Shown: positions 9,740-22,400, counted from the first letter of the stretch. The stretch: 53,648 bases of DNA from Candidatus Marinamargulisbacteria bacterium SCGC AG-410-N11 (GCA_003265895.1 QFBS01000008.1:1-53648), one strand, 5' to 3'. The notes: generated from the letters alone by a model not told the origin. A program made the numbers and translations.

Positions 9740-10954
9740 ATGACAACGATAGGAACAAAAGATATGATTAAAACAATAACCAGTCCAGTTAATTCAGGCC
9801 AAGATCCAACGTGGTTAAATGAATTTAAACAAACGGCTATAACAGAGTTTAAGGGTTTACCTAATGAAAAAGACGAAGATTGGTTGTATACCGATGTGCA
9901 GAGTATCGCTAATCAAGAGGTATCTACGGCAACAAAACAAGACGCACAGTCGTCGACAGCTGAGTTGGTAATGGTAAATGGCTTTGTTGGTTCGGTAGCT
10001 AATCGAGAGGGAATTACGATTACACGGTTTGCAGATCTAGCAACCCAACCAGATATTAAGACAACCATTAAAGAAAATGCATTTTCAACGTTAAATGCAT
10101 TTCGTTTTGAAGATGGTGTAGAAGTAAAAATTAATAAAACGCAGCAACAGCCATATATTATAGACTGTCAAAGTATTAGCTCAGAATTAAGTATTGAACA
10201 CCCAAGAATACTTATTAATATAGCTGCTAATGTGACGGCGACCATTGGTATCCAGCATACCGGTACATCAAACACATTTGTAAATGCTGTGTTTGAATGT
10301 CAGTTAGCCGAAGGCGCTACATTAAATATGGTTGATTGGAAAGGTAGCCAATCTAAAGTAATGCATAATATCCGAATCGATCAACAAAAAGATAGCCAAT
10401 GCGAGTATATATCCTTTTATAACGATGGCGATTTATTTAGATCGGATATCGACGTTCATATCCATGATAGTGGCGCTCATTGTGAATTAAAAGGAGTATC
10501 CTTATTAAAAGGAGAAACGCATAGTCATCAGCACATTAAAATTCATCATCATACGCCTGGCTCTACTAGTAACCAGTTATTTAAGACCATTTTAACCGAT
10601 CAATCGGTAAGTGAATTTACTGGATTAGTGTTTGTTAAAGAGAAGTCTCATGAAACAGATTCGGGTCAGTTAAACCAAAACTTAATGTTATCAGATTCGG
10701 CGCGTGTTATATCTAGACCGCAATTAAAGATAGATGCTGATGATGTAACCTGTGCACATGGATGTACGGTAGGACAGCTAAATCCCGAAGAAGTATTTTA
10801 TATTACCAGCCGAGGAATGAACGAAAAACAAGCTAAGTCGTTATTAACATATGGATTTGCCGAAGAAGTGATCGAGTGTATTACAATAGATACATTTCGT
10901 AACGAGTTGGAATCGATATTAAAGGATTTAGTGGATGGTTATGTCGATCAATAA
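9740..10954 (+). CDS. sufD: Fe-S assembly scaffold protein SufD
   Basis: SufD pairs with SufB and helps iron entry in the SufBC2D complex. The C-terminal half has the family core ISRPQLKIDADDVTCAHG and QLNPEEVFYITSRGM, including the AHG histidine at the place where SufD carries a functionally important histidine. The N-terminal half is divergent, as usual for SufD. I prefer the ATG at 9740, preceded by GGAAAGGTGGG, over the in-frame GTG at 9731, which overlaps that ribosome binding site. This gives 404 residues. Its 3' end overlaps the sufS start by 20 bases. Confidence 0.94.
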   Translation: MTTIGTKDMIKTITSPVNSGQDPTWLNEFKQTAITEFKGLPNEKDEDWLYTDVQSIANQEVSTATKQDAQSSTAELVMVNGFVGSVANREGITITRFADLATQPDIKTTIKENAFSTLNAFRFEDGVEVKINKTQQQPYIIDCQSISSELSIEHPRILINIAANVTATIGIQHTGTSNTFVNAVFECQLAEGATLNMVDWKGSQSKVMHNIRIDQQKDSQCEYISFYNDGDLFRSDIDVHIHDSGAHCELKGVSLLKGETHSHQHIKIHHHTPGSTSNQLFKTILTDQSVSEFTGLVFVKEKSHETDSGQLNQNLMLSDSARVISRPQLKIDADDVTCAHGCTVGQLNPEEVFYITSRGMNEKQAKSLLTYGFAEEVIECITIDTFRNELESILKDLVDGYVDQ

Positions 10955-12167
10955 CGAAACAATACGTCAATATCGAGATCAATTTCCAGTTTTATCACAG
11001 TCGGTAAATGGAAAACCGTTAGTGTATTTAGATAATGCAGCTACATCACAAAAGCCGACCTATGTTATAGATCGGATTACTGATTTTTTAAATAATCATT
11101 ATGCTACGGTTCATCGAGGTATTTATCAGTTAAGTCAAAAGTCGACAGAAAAGTGTGATCGAGTACGAACCGACATTAAGACCTTTATTAATGCAAAGCG
11201 AGACGAAGAAATTGTATTTGTAAGAGGTACCACAGAAGCGATTAATTTGGTGGCCCATTCAACATTACACGATGCAACAGAAACAGATGAAGTGTTGGTA
11301 TCGGGTATGGAGCATCATGCAAATATCGTTCCGTGGCAACAACAATCGAAACGGACCGGATGTCGGTTAGTGGTTAGTAAAATATTAGATAATGGCGATA
11401 TTGATTTAGACGACTTTTTAGCCAAGATTAATGCCAACACCAAGGTTGTTTCGGTGTGTCATGTATCTAATATATTAGGAACCATTAACCCAATCGAAGC
11501 CATTATAAAAGCGGCTAAAGAAGTAGGCGCGTATGTGTTAATTGATGGCGCCCAAGCCCCCGCCCATTTTGAAGTAGACGTTCAAGCGTTAGGGTGCGAC
11601 TTTTATTGTTTTTCTGGTCATAAGATGTATGGCCCAACCGGAATCGGTGTATTATATGGACGGTATGACGTTTTAGATCAGTTACCACCTTATCAGACGG
11701 GTGGCGATATGATCGAAACGGTTACATGGGATAAGACAACCTATGCCAAACCGCCATTAAAGTTTGAGGCGGGTACGCCATCAATAACCGAAATTATCGG
11801 ATTAGGAGCCGCATTAGAGTTTATTAAACAGGTTGGCTTTGATTTAATTAAAAAGCAAGAAGCGCTATTATTAGAGTATTCAACACAGCAGTTAAGCCAG
11901 CTTAAAAGCTGTCGGTTAATTGGAACAGCGACCCATAAAAAAGCGATTAATTCGTTTGTTTTAGAAGATATCCATCCTCATGACGTGGGGACAATATTAG
12001 ATGAAGAAGGTGTAGCCGTACGTGTTGGGCATCATTGTTCTCAGCCGTTAATGAAACGATTTGATGTGCCAGCGACTATTCGCGCGTCCTATAACTTTAC
12101 GAATACAACAGACGATGTAGATCGGTTAATACAGGCTCTTAATAAAGCGATCGAGGTAATGACATGA
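10935..12167 (+). CDS. sufS: Cysteine desulfurase SufS
   Basis: SufS is a pyridoxal-phosphate enzyme that removes sulfur from L-cysteine and passes it as a persulfide to the SUF scaffold. The pyridoxal lysine is K230 in FSGHKMYGPTG and the persulfide cysteine is C368 in RVGHHCSQPLM, both offset by four from E. coli SufS as I recall it. VYLDNAATSQKP near the N-terminus is also typical. AAAGGA lies eight bases before this ATG, inside sufD. The gene ends in ATGA, shared with the sufU start, so the two are translationally coupled. That fits SufU being the sulfur acceptor in place of SufE. Confidence 0.97.
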   Translation: MVMSINNETIRQYRDQFPVLSQSVNGKPLVYLDNAATSQKPTYVIDRITDFLNNHYATVHRGIYQLSQKSTEKCDRVRTDIKTFINAKRDEEIVFVRGTTEAINLVAHSTLHDATETDEVLVSGMEHHANIVPWQQQSKRTGCRLVVSKILDNGDIDLDDFLAKINANTKVVSVCHVSNILGTINPIEAIIKAAKEVGAYVLIDGAQAPAHFEVDVQALGCDFYCFSGHKMYGPTGIGVLYGRYDVLDQLPPYQTGGDMIETVTWDKTTYAKPPLKFEAGTPSITEIIGLGAALEFIKQVGFDLIKKQEALLLEYSTQQLSQLKSCRLIGTATHKKAINSFVLEDIHPHDVGTILDEEGVAVRVGHHCSQPLMKRFDVPATIRASYNFTNTTDDVDRLIQALNKAIEVMT

Positions 12168-12610
12168 GCGAGCGACTAAAACAGTTATATCAAGAGATGA
12201 TTTTAGAGCATAATAAGCGGCCACGAAATTTTAAGAAGGTAGAGCCCTGTAGCCACGAATCGCATGGCGTGAATCCGTTATGTGGCGACGACTATTATGT
12301 ATTTGTAGATATTGAAAATGATAAAATTAAAGATATCGGTTTTTTAGGAAAAGGATGTGCAATATCCAAGTCGAGTGGCTCGTTAATGACAGAGAGTATT
12401 AAAGGAAAGACAATTACCGAGGTGATTGCCTTAAAAAACGATTTTATTAATTTATTAACTAACGACCAATCAGCGAGTACCAATTTAGGTAAGCTAAAGG
12501 TATTTGAAGGTGTAAAAGAATTTCCTGCCCGAGTAAAGTGTGCGGCCTTAGTATGGCGAGCACTGGAAGATGCGATTGAAACGCAAGCAGGAGAGATAAC
12601 AACCGAGTAA
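12164..12610 (+). CDS. sufU: SufU-type sulfur acceptor / IscU-like protein
   Basis: The 148-residue protein belongs to the NifU_N/IscU fold and carries C40 and D42 (NPLCGDDY), C65 (GKGCAIS) and C126 (ARVKCAALVW). An insertion of about 20 residues before the last cysteine (near 100-120) separates SufU from IscU. In Bacillus SufU is a zinc protein that accepts sulfur from SufS. No sufE, iscU or sufA is present here, so SufU is the natural partner of SufS in this operon. The distinction from an IscU-like scaffold rests on the insertion and on the gene order. Confidence 0.9.
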   Translation: MSERLKQLYQEMILEHNKRPRNFKKVEPCSHESHGVNPLCGDDYYVFVDIENDKIKDIGFLGKGCAISKSSGSLMTESIKGKTITEVIALKNDFINLLTNDQSASTNLGKLKVFEGVKEFPARVKCAALVWRALEDAIETQAGEITTE

Positions 12611-12635
12611 TTGGTTTAATTAGGAGGACATAAAA

Positions 12636-13199
12636 ATGACAGAACAATTAAATATTACGGCAATGCCAACCCCAAATCCAAATTCGGTTAAGTTTTCGGT
12701 TAACCGTGACTTAATAGAGCGGGGTAGTTTAGATTTTCCAGATAAGGACAGCGCAACTACATCCCCGTTAGCGGCGTCATTATTTGAAATAGACGGGATT
12801 ATTGGTGTGATGGTAGGTACTAAATTTGTATCGATAGTCAAAGAGCAAGATGCCGGTTGGGAAAACGTACTAGAGCCAGCGACAGATAAAATTAAGACCA
12901 TGATTGAAAATGGAGATAAGTTAGTCGACGAAACATTAATAGAAGCTATACCAACAGGCGAAGAAGACTCGGATGTAGTAAAAAAGATTAAGTCTATATT
13001 AGATGAAGAGATACGGCCAGCGATTGCTATGGACGGCGGCGATTGTGTGTTTCATAGTTTTGAAGAAGGTGTATTAACGTTAAAATTACAAGGAGCGTGT
13101 AGTACGTGTCCAGCATCGGTAATGACATTAAAAATGGGAATTGAAAACCGATTAAAAGAAGATATCCCAGAATTAGAAGAAGTGATTCAGTTATCATAA
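12636..13199 (+). CDS. nfu: Nfu-type Fe-S carrier protein (NFU1-like)
   Basis: The 187-residue protein joins an N-terminal Nfu_N domain (residues 6-90, starting MPTPNPNSVKFSV) to a C-terminal NifU-like domain (about 108-187). The C-terminal domain carries the cluster-binding C155-x2-C158 in GACSTCPAS. This is the arrangement of mitochondrial NFU1 and of bacterial Nfu proteins, which carry [4Fe-4S] clusters from the scaffold to client enzymes. It differs from E. coli NfuA, whose N-terminal half is a degenerate A-type domain. AGGAGG lies before the ATG. It closes the SUF operon and may replace the missing A-type carrier. Confidence 0.93.
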   Translation: MTEQLNITAMPTPNPNSVKFSVNRDLIERGSLDFPDKDSATTSPLAASLFEIDGIIGVMVGTKFVSIVKEQDAGWENVLEPATDKIKTMIENGDKLVDETLIEAIPTGEEDSDVVKKIKSILDEEIRPAIAMDGGDCVFHSFEEGVLTLKLQGACSTCPASVMTLKMGIENRLKEDIPELEEVIQLS

Positions 13200-13454
13200 T
13201 CACCCAATAATAAAAGGGGGGGGACTGATACCGTTAACTAGTTTTATAGCGATTTAGACTAATTAAAGGGGCGTGCATAAATAAAGCAATTTGAACTTAA
13301 TATAAGGATTTAAGTGTGATAATCCGTATATAGAAATAGATGTACCCAAAAAAAACGAGGAATTTCGATGTTTAAAAAAGCGTCAAAATGGGTATTCCTA
13401 TAACTACAGATAAAAAACAAGAATACAAAAAAAAATAATTTTAGGGGGGTTCAA
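13200..13454. promoter_or_regulatory. Region between nfu and the giant gene, with candidate promoter
   Basis: I see no strong terminator after nfu. A possible promoter has TTGAAC at 13291-13296 and an extended -10, TGTGATAAT, at 13315-13323; the 21-base spacer is long, so this is tentative. A GGGGGG ribosome binding site stands just before the ATG at 13455. The region also holds an 11-codon frame, described separately. Confidence 0.3.
13368..13403 (+). CDS. Possible 11-residue leader peptide MFKKASKWVFL
   Basis: ATG at 13368 is preceded by GAGGA with about six bases of spacing and opens an 11-codon frame ending in TAA at 13401-13403, 51 bases before the giant surface-protein gene. A short, basic and hydrophobic leader with a good ribosome binding site could be a regulatory peptide. 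It could equally be chance in AT-rich DNA; the only support is the binding site and the position. Confidence 0.25.
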   Translation: MFKKASKWVFL

Positions 13455-16400
13455 ATGGGTGCAGTAATAATTTTAGGTGCGAGTTTATTGGGGTGGCTAT
13501 TTTTTAAGCGAACGCGGAAAGTAGCGACCGTGAAAGTTAGGAATAAAGGAGATGCAACAAAAACGAGAGAACCTAGTTCTCTTTTTTCGTATAATTCATT
13601 CAAAAGCACCTTTGTATTCCTGCTAACATTAGCTTTTTGCACTACCCTTGTACCTATTTTTAATGGTGCAGGCTTTCATGGAGATATTTATGCTTATATT
13701 GACACAACTTATGGTACTGATAGTGCTATAGTTGATGATGGTTGGGGTCATGGAGGTAAAAAGATTCAAGAAAATGTATCAGAAGGCACTGTACTTGCGA
13801 CATTATCAGAAAGTTTAGATGCCAATGCTGTATTTGAAATGCATGTAACTACAAGCGGTGGAAGTACGGCAATTAGTGATGATACGAAAAGAGACGGAGA
13901 CGACAACAAAGTGTACTTAAATGCAGCTGGTACTGATCAATTTGGTTATAAATTAGAACAAAGCGGTAGTGATTGGCAGATAGTATCTTTTGGAGATTGG
14001 GATTATGAAGCCAAAGATAAAAGTGGGGAATCAGAAGATAGTAGAGCAAGATTAGTTAGTAAAGATAGTAGTGGTACAATTCTTAGCAATCAAGCTATAA
14101 GTGGCACGTTCAGCCCAGGAAATATAGATGAAGCCACAACAATTACAACAGGTGATGATGAATATATATTAGATGATAACTTGTATCAAGATGGTGGTAG
14201 TAGTTTTGCAGATAATCTGACGGTTGATCAGATGAATTGGCAGAGTAGGACAGACTATACTACTGGTGATTACTCTGCTGGTATACCCGCATCCGAAATA
14301 CCATACTTATTAAAAGTACCTTTAAATGATAAAATAGGATCATTAAATATAACCAGTGTAGAAGCTTATAAAGACGGTGAGCAAGATGCGAGCATTGATC
14401 TATCAAGTGATTTTGAGTTTGCGTTAAATTCACAGAATGAGCTCCCTGACGATTATCATCTTTTAAAAGTAACAAATACCGATAACATTAATTATAGTAA
14501 TGTAGATGAAATTAGAATAACAATTTCAGTTGTAGCCAGTGGTGTAGATAGTGCTTCTTCTGAAGTTTTAAAAATATTAATAAGTGAAGGAACTGGAAAT
14601 GATAATAATAATGACCACGGGAATAGCGGGAATAGTAACCAAGGTGACCAAGGCCATAGTAACAACGATGGCGGAGGTGCCCAAGCCTCAACAATAGGGT
14701 TTACTCTCGAGACCGCAGACTATATTGTATCAAGTTCAGGTCACGAACATGTTGCAGAAACCATTGAAGATGGAGATGTAATAGGAACATTGACCGAATC
14801 TGAAACTTATACTTCATTTCAACTTCAAGCAGGTAGTGAGACTGGTGGGTTTAGTGATGTTGCCAAGATCTATTTGAATGTAGATGGTAGTAATGCTGAA
14901 ACTGCGGATCGATTTGGGTATGAAATAGGTGGTGATAATAATGATAAAATAGTAGCATTTGGAACTTGGGATTATGAAAATAATATTTCAGGACCTGCTC
15001 AAGTACTTTCTAAAAATGGAGACACAACTGTTAGTACCATGACGATGTTCAATATGGAAATAATGATGGAAAATATAAATGAAGACTCTACGTTTATGGA
15101 TGATTATATCGGGGATGGCGGATCGCCCCTACCAGAATTAACAAGTATAGCTGAAAATTCTAATGATTATACTGAGGTATTTAATTATTTAGGTAATCCA
15201 CATAAAATTGTGAAAATAGGAGGCCCAAACACAGATGGGAATCCGGTGAATAATGTACATAACATAATTTTATCGGATTATATATCAGGTACTATTGGTG
15301 ATCAAATGGACATAAATGCTTACAACGATGGTTTAGCTGAAGTTACTGTTGATAGTGTAATAGACCAGGACGGTCAAGATATAGCAAATCACGGATTTTC
15401 AATTTTGGACGCTGGAGAAAATAAATTGTTGTTAAAACACACTGGAACTTTAGATTATGAAACTGCCACAGAATATAATATTACATTGAGGGTTAAAGAT
15501 CTTGAAACTGATGATAATTCTGATACTGTAACGATAACAATAACTGTTACTAACGTAGAAGATGTTGACTTAGGATTTTTTGCAAATGATTCTTTAACTA
15601 TAGCGGAGGGAGTCGCTGGTCCAGTAGGTGATATCTCTGCAACAGACGATAGGGGTTATTCGCTTACCTATTCATTACCGGACGGTCAAGGGAATAACGA
15701 TTTGTATAGTATAGATGCAGCTTCTGGTGCATTAACTTTAAATACTGCAGTTAATGATATAATAACGAATGTTGAACATACGGTTAAAGTTAGTGTTTCT
15801 AATGGTTCCGATACCGAAACGTCAGATTTTTTAGTTACTATCGCAAATAATACTGCAAACGATAACTCAGCACCACATAGTCTAACAATAGATGACGCTG
15901 ACGTTAACGAGAATGAAACACTAGTAGGTACATTAAGTGCTGTTGATGATGATGAGGGGGATAACTTAACATATTCAGTTCCTGATGGTAGCGCATATAA
16001 TATTAAAAATGTTAATGAGTTACATTTAAATGAAGCTTTGGATTTTGAAGGGGAAGGAATATCAGCGGATTTAGAAGATGTAACCGTAACTGTTTCTGAT
16101 GGTAGTTTAACAGCCCAATTAATACTAACCACCATTACATTAGTAGACGTAAACGAAGCGCCGAGTGGTCTGGTATTAAGAAATAGCGCAAATGACGCGG
16201 ATGATCATAATGTGGATGAAAACCATACCGTAGTGGGTTATTTATTTGCTACTGATCCTGAAGGAGATGCGTTAACTTTTTCGGTTGAAGGCAACGTTTT
16301 TGAAATAGATGATGTTACGTTAAATGGTGTAGCGGGTTATAAAGAATTAAAGCTTAAAAATTCTCTGAACTTTGAAGATAATGGAGCTAATCCAGCGGAT

Positions 16401-19400
16401 GCAGGTACCGCAAGAGTAACTGTTTCTGATGGAAGTTTAACACAGGGTCCAGTAGATTTTGAGATTACATTAGTAGACGTAAACGAAGCGCCGAGCTTAG
16501 GTGATATTACAGTAGCAAAAGATGAAAGTAGTACTGGTACCATACAATTAGCAGCTACCGATCCAGATGCTGGTGATAGTTTAAACTATTCATTCACTGG
16601 TGCCGGACAAATTTCAGTTTCAGGATCTGATGTAAGTTACACACTTCCTAGAGGAGCTGGTGCACAATACACTGGTACAATAACCGTATCGGATGGTGAC
16701 TTAACAGACACGGCAACTATTACAATAACGGCATTAGATGTTGCAACTCCAGAGGATGGCCCATCTGTTATAAATGTTAGTAACGAAAGAACAGCAGCTG
16801 TAGATGAAAACTTAGGAGCAGGCCTTGTTGAGATAGCAACTGTGACCGTCTCTTTAACAGGAGGAGGTTCCGGCTCATGGTCAATTAATACAAATTCAGG
16901 AGATCACAGCAAGTTCAGTAAAGATGGGAACGTTTTAAAATTTAACCAAGAAGGTTTAAACTATGAAGCACTTGGAGATGCTAATAATGATGATATATTT
17001 AGTGTAACGATTACAGGTACTGGAGGAGCAACTGATGATACAAAGACTTTCAATGTTTCTGTAGCAGACGTAAACGAAGCTCCTGGAATTAGTTCTGATG
17101 CGGTTACAGTTGCAACTGAAGATGCAGAGTATTCCTACATACTAACATCTACAGACGTTGATGCTGGTGATGATGCTAACTCCGCTACATTTACGATTAC
17201 TAAACCTGATTGGTTAACATTTGACGCAGTTGATAGAAAACTTTCTGGTACGCCAAATAACTCACACGTTGGTGAACATAACATTACAATTGATATTGCA
17301 GATGATGGCGGTTTAGCCGGTGATGCACAAACATTTACTATTACAGTAGCCAACGATGCTCCAACGATAGCTACTATTGAAGAGGATGATGTAACAGCAA
17401 CTGAAGAAATACTATTTTCATATGACATTAATACGGATGACGAGGCACATACAAAGGCCGATACAACACAAAGCATTACGATTAAAGAAGGTACAGATCC
17501 ATTACCTGACTGGCTTAGTTTAAGCGCCGCGGGTGTATTATCAGGAACACCAAATAATGGTGATGCTTTAGCAGGACAAGACGGGTTTTCAATAACCGTT
17601 GTGGCTAATGATGGAAACAGTGGCACCGATGAAAAAACGTTTACATTTAAAACGGTTAACGTTAACGATGCACCAGTATTAGATACTCTTGATGATAATT
17701 ATAATACCGCAGAAAACGATAACCCTGTTGTATTTACTGCAAGTGCGACAGATGAAGACAACGACGATACTGCCGATCTTTCCTTTTCATTAGATGGTGC
17801 AGATGCAGATTTATTTGAAATTAATGGATCAACTGGTGTAGCTAATTTTAAAGAGGCACCTAACTTTGAGGTTCCGAGCGGAAGTGATGGTATTTATGAA
17901 ATAACTGTAATTGTTACTGATCCCGGCGGATTAACTAGCCAAGACGATATAACCATTACCGTTACAGACGTTAACGAAGCCCCATTTCTTGGTGTTGTGG
18001 ATGGTGATAATGAAGATGAAACTGCCTTTGAGTTAAACGAAAATGCAGATTTAAGTACAGACATAATTGAACTTCAATTTGCCGACGTGGATAGTTATAA
18101 TTATGATGTAGACGAGCCTGGAGCTCACCATGGGAATAATTTCGAAATTAGAGGTGCTGATAAAGACTTATTCGAACTAGTTGATACAGATGGCGATGGT
18201 ACTGATGATTCTATTCAGGTAAAAAATCAATTAAACTTTGAAGAGCCTGTAGATAATGGTGCTGACGGTGTTTATGATTTAACCATAGCCATTGTTGATA
18301 ATGGAAGTTTAGAGGCTACTCAAAATATTACAATAACAATACTAGACGTTAACGAAACACCAGAGATTACTTTAACAGGAACTAACTCATTAGCTGAAAA
18401 TGCAGATTTAAGCTCCGACATAATTAGTTTTTCAAGTACCGACGTAGATAGAAATGGGCATGAGCTAGCCGAACCTGGAGATCACCATGGCTATGATTAC
18501 GAAATTAAAGAAGTTGGTGATTATGCATTATTTGAACTGGTTGATGAAGATGAAGATGGTATTAATGATGCTATTCAGGTAAAAAATCAATTAAACTTTG
18601 AAGTTCCTGAAGATAGTAATAATGATGGTATTTATGAGTTAACCATAGCCGTTGTTGATAATGGAACGTTAGAGCATACACAAGCACTCTCCTTAACTAT
18701 AACCGACGTTAACGAAACACCAGTGATTAGTATTACAGGAAATGATGAGGATGATGATGATGACTACAGCTTAAATGAGAATGCAGACTTATCAGGGATA
18801 ACGGTATCAAGTACCGACGTGGATAGAGCTGGGCATGACACAAATGATGACGATACATTTCAAACTTATACATATACAAAAAGTGGTGCTGATGCGGGAA
18901 TTTTTAACATAAACGCAGATACTGGAGTACTTAGTTTAAAAAATCAAATGAACTTTGAAAATATGGAAGATGTAGATTTGGATGGTATATATGAATTAAC
19001 GGTAACCGTAACAGATGGTGCAGGACTAACTACATCTGAAGACTTAACCTTAACAATACTAGACGTTAACGAAGCGCCAACAGCAATATTTGTAAGCTTA
19101 GCTGACTTACAAACAGATGTTCCGGCGACGATGACTGTTGTTATTAACGATGTGGATGTTTATGATAATCACAGTACTGGATCCTTTGATAATGATACAG
19201 ATAATTTATTTGCAAAATATCAATTACTTACAACAATTGAAACTTCAGATTATACATTGGGTGAATGGAGCGACCCAGTATTTAATACCATGGCTGGAAC
19301 TGTAACATATACTCGTTCTATTGAGGCAGAATTAGGACTATTTGGTACAGTAGCTAATAATTGGGATTCAGGTGGCGTTGATTCATTACAGGACGTTTCA

Positions 19401-22400
19401 ATTGAAGTCGGAGCAATAAACGAAAATATTAATGAACACGTACAATCTGAAACGATAGCCATAAACATAGCAAGAAATACAGATTATCATGTGTATGGGA
19501 CTGATGGAACAGATACTACAGCAGATGCTACGGATACTGACGATGATGGTGACCGATTATTAGATGGTCAAGAACAACAGTTTGATTACAGTTCTAAAAA
19601 CCCAGATTCTGGAGGTATTGGAACAACAGATGACTTAAAAGACTACGATAGTGACGGAATTACAAACTATGATGAAATTAATGCAGCCAATACATATGAA
19701 GAAACTGCGACAGTAACAGATGCGACTTTAGCCGACACAGATGGCGATGGATTAGGTGATTTATTTGAGTTCTTAATAGCTGCTGATTCAATGATTATTG
19801 CAGATTCTAGCAAAACAGCAGCAAACTTACATGCAACAGATCCAAATGATAAAGATTCGGATGCTGATGGCATTATAGACGGTATTGAGGTACTAGGATT
19901 TAAAATAGACCTAGCATTAGATACAACAGATGACAAAACAGTAAATTATGTTACGACAGAAATTATTGTTACATCAAATCCACGAAGTGTAGATACAGAT
20001 GGCGATGGTATTAATGATAACGTTGAACTTGGGTGGCAAGGAGCGTCAGGAGACTTATATGGCGAGGCAAATGCTAATGAGGTTGCAATAAATTGGAATA
20101 AGGAAAATGGTAATTCTAAAACATTTGAATTTGAAAATCTAAGTACTTATACAAACTTTTTGCAAGCAACAGCTGCTGTTCAAGATAAAACAACCACAAC
20201 ATTAGCAAATTTAATTACAAATCCAAACAACGCCGATACAGATGGTGATAATATTGATGATAATGTGGAGTTAACTGCAAGAAATTTAACATTTAGTGTC
20301 GACCTAACCAAAGATAGAGCTGATAATCCAACACAATTAACTGTGAGTGTTATTACAAATCCAATCTTAACAGATACTGATGGTGATGGAATCTCAGACA
20401 GTGCTGAGTTGTCTACAGATGCACCATACTCAGCGATAACAAATCCATTAGATGTTGATACTGATAACGATGGTATTAGTGATAAAGATGAACAAGACAC
20501 AAGATCATTTAATATAACTAAGATCATTGATGGAACATCAAGCACTACAGCGGTAGACATAACAACCAATCCACTTGACATAGACTCAGATAACGACGGT
20601 ATGAGTGACGGACAAGAATTATTATTAGTAAAATATATGAATAATAACAGAATTACTAACCCAAATGTAGCTGATACAGATAATGATGGGATATTAGATA
20701 CAGATGAAGTTCAAAATAGGGTGATTACATTTAAGCTTCATAAGGAGTCTACAACTACGCCAAATGAATTTGAAGATTTTAATCATGAATATACAGATTT
20801 AACCACCGATCCAAATGATGATGACTCTGATAATGATACCATTAAGGATGGTCCAGAGCTAGCAGATGCAGATGGGGTAGAAGATTTTACTACTAGTACA
20901 ACAGGACAGGATATATACATAACAAACCCACGAATTAAAGATACAGATGGAGATGGTATTGACGATAACGTAGAGTATATTGATTATTTAACAATTCAAG
21001 TGCATGAAGATATGGCTCATTACGAAGGGACTAATGCGGCAGACTCAAGTAAAGAAATTAAAATATACTCAAACCCGTTATCAGCTGATACTGATGGAGA
21101 TGGAAAATACTCTGATAAAGATGAACATGATGGCTATTCAATTACTGTCTTAAAGAAAGTGGTAGATGATGCAGGTACTATATCTAAAGTGGAAACTAGT
21201 TTAGCGATTAGAACAAACTCTACAAAGCTAGATACGGATAATGATAACATATTAGATAATGTTGAGCGTGACGGATGGATAATAGCGATTGATAAATCGA
21301 TAACAGGAACAGCAGATGCTCAAGATACACGTGTGAAATCAAACGCAGCCGCAATAGATACAGACCATGATACTCTTGTTGATTATGATGAAAAAACTGG
21401 TCTTAAGTACTCAATTAATAAAACAAGATATCACGATCTTGATGTTAATGAGTCGGATGATATCTTTACATCAGAATTAGTATATACAAACCCAAGTAGT
21501 GTGGATACTGATGGTGATGATGTATTAGATAATATAGAAAAGAATGGACGAACATTTAATACTTCTTACAGATCTCATGGAGCTATAGCTGATACCGATC
21601 ATGATGGTGTTTCAGACTTTAATGATGACTATCCACATGATGAATTAAGATCGGTTGTATCAACGACTTGGAAATCGCACGGTAATCATGGAATCTTACA
21701 TTTTGCATCCGATTACCCTCGACAAAATATGGCGTCAAGAGAGTATGGTCCTTTAGCGTTAAAGTACATGGCTAAAGAATTTAGAGACAGCTCTGATAAT
21801 ATTAAGCGTATAGAGCTAATGGTCTGGACAGATATGTACCTAGGAATTAATAACTTTAATTCAGATTTAGCTATTAAATTTCCTGAATTAACTTATGATG
21901 ACATGTCTGCTACAGTGAGAGGGTATCAAGTTAAACTTAGCGCTGATGGTATCGTTGGAATTGAGGCTCAGGAAGTAAAATATCCATCTAGTCCTGAAAC
22001 TTCTCATCAAGAATATAGAGTTAAAGGGTCAGCGGTATCCGATCCAGCTATAGATTATTATAAAGGTAATGATTTCGCGATATTCGGATTAACTGGAGAA
22101 GTGGGTGCTGCAAACAGTGGAGGAGACTCTGGAACAAACGCTGGATGGCAGAACTTGTTAGGTATGTTTCTTAAGGGTAACGCAACAAAGATAACAGTTG
22201 TGTTTGACGACGCTCAACCAGAGTCAAAAGTTGGACGTCCTCCATATGGGTTATTTTTAATCAGAGGTAAAGATATGGGCCAATCAGATAATGGTCATGG
22301 CGCGAACTTAAAAGCTACAAAATTTGAACAGCATTTACCAGGAGAGAAACTTTCAAACCGTTTCTTAGAGGCACTTGCACTAGGTAGAGGAAGTCTAATG

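Noticed and set aside
16134..18840. CRISPR array or intergenic tandem repeat
   Set aside because: The repeats lie within one reading frame at 330- and 360-base periods and encode protein domain linkers.
15686..20581. Several open frames of 70-163 codons on the minus strand inside the giant gene
   Set aside because: They mirror the Asp/Asn/Thr-rich repeat coding; GAT and similar codons seldom give stops on the opposite strand. They have no ribosome binding sites and no recognisable products.
19533..21650. Similarity of the calcium motifs to the calcium-binding start of anthrax protective antigen
   Set aside because: Both use DTDxDG loops, but I see no PA14, pore-forming or receptor-binding sequence, and the motif is common to thrombospondin type 3 repeats. 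A binary-toxin call is not supported.
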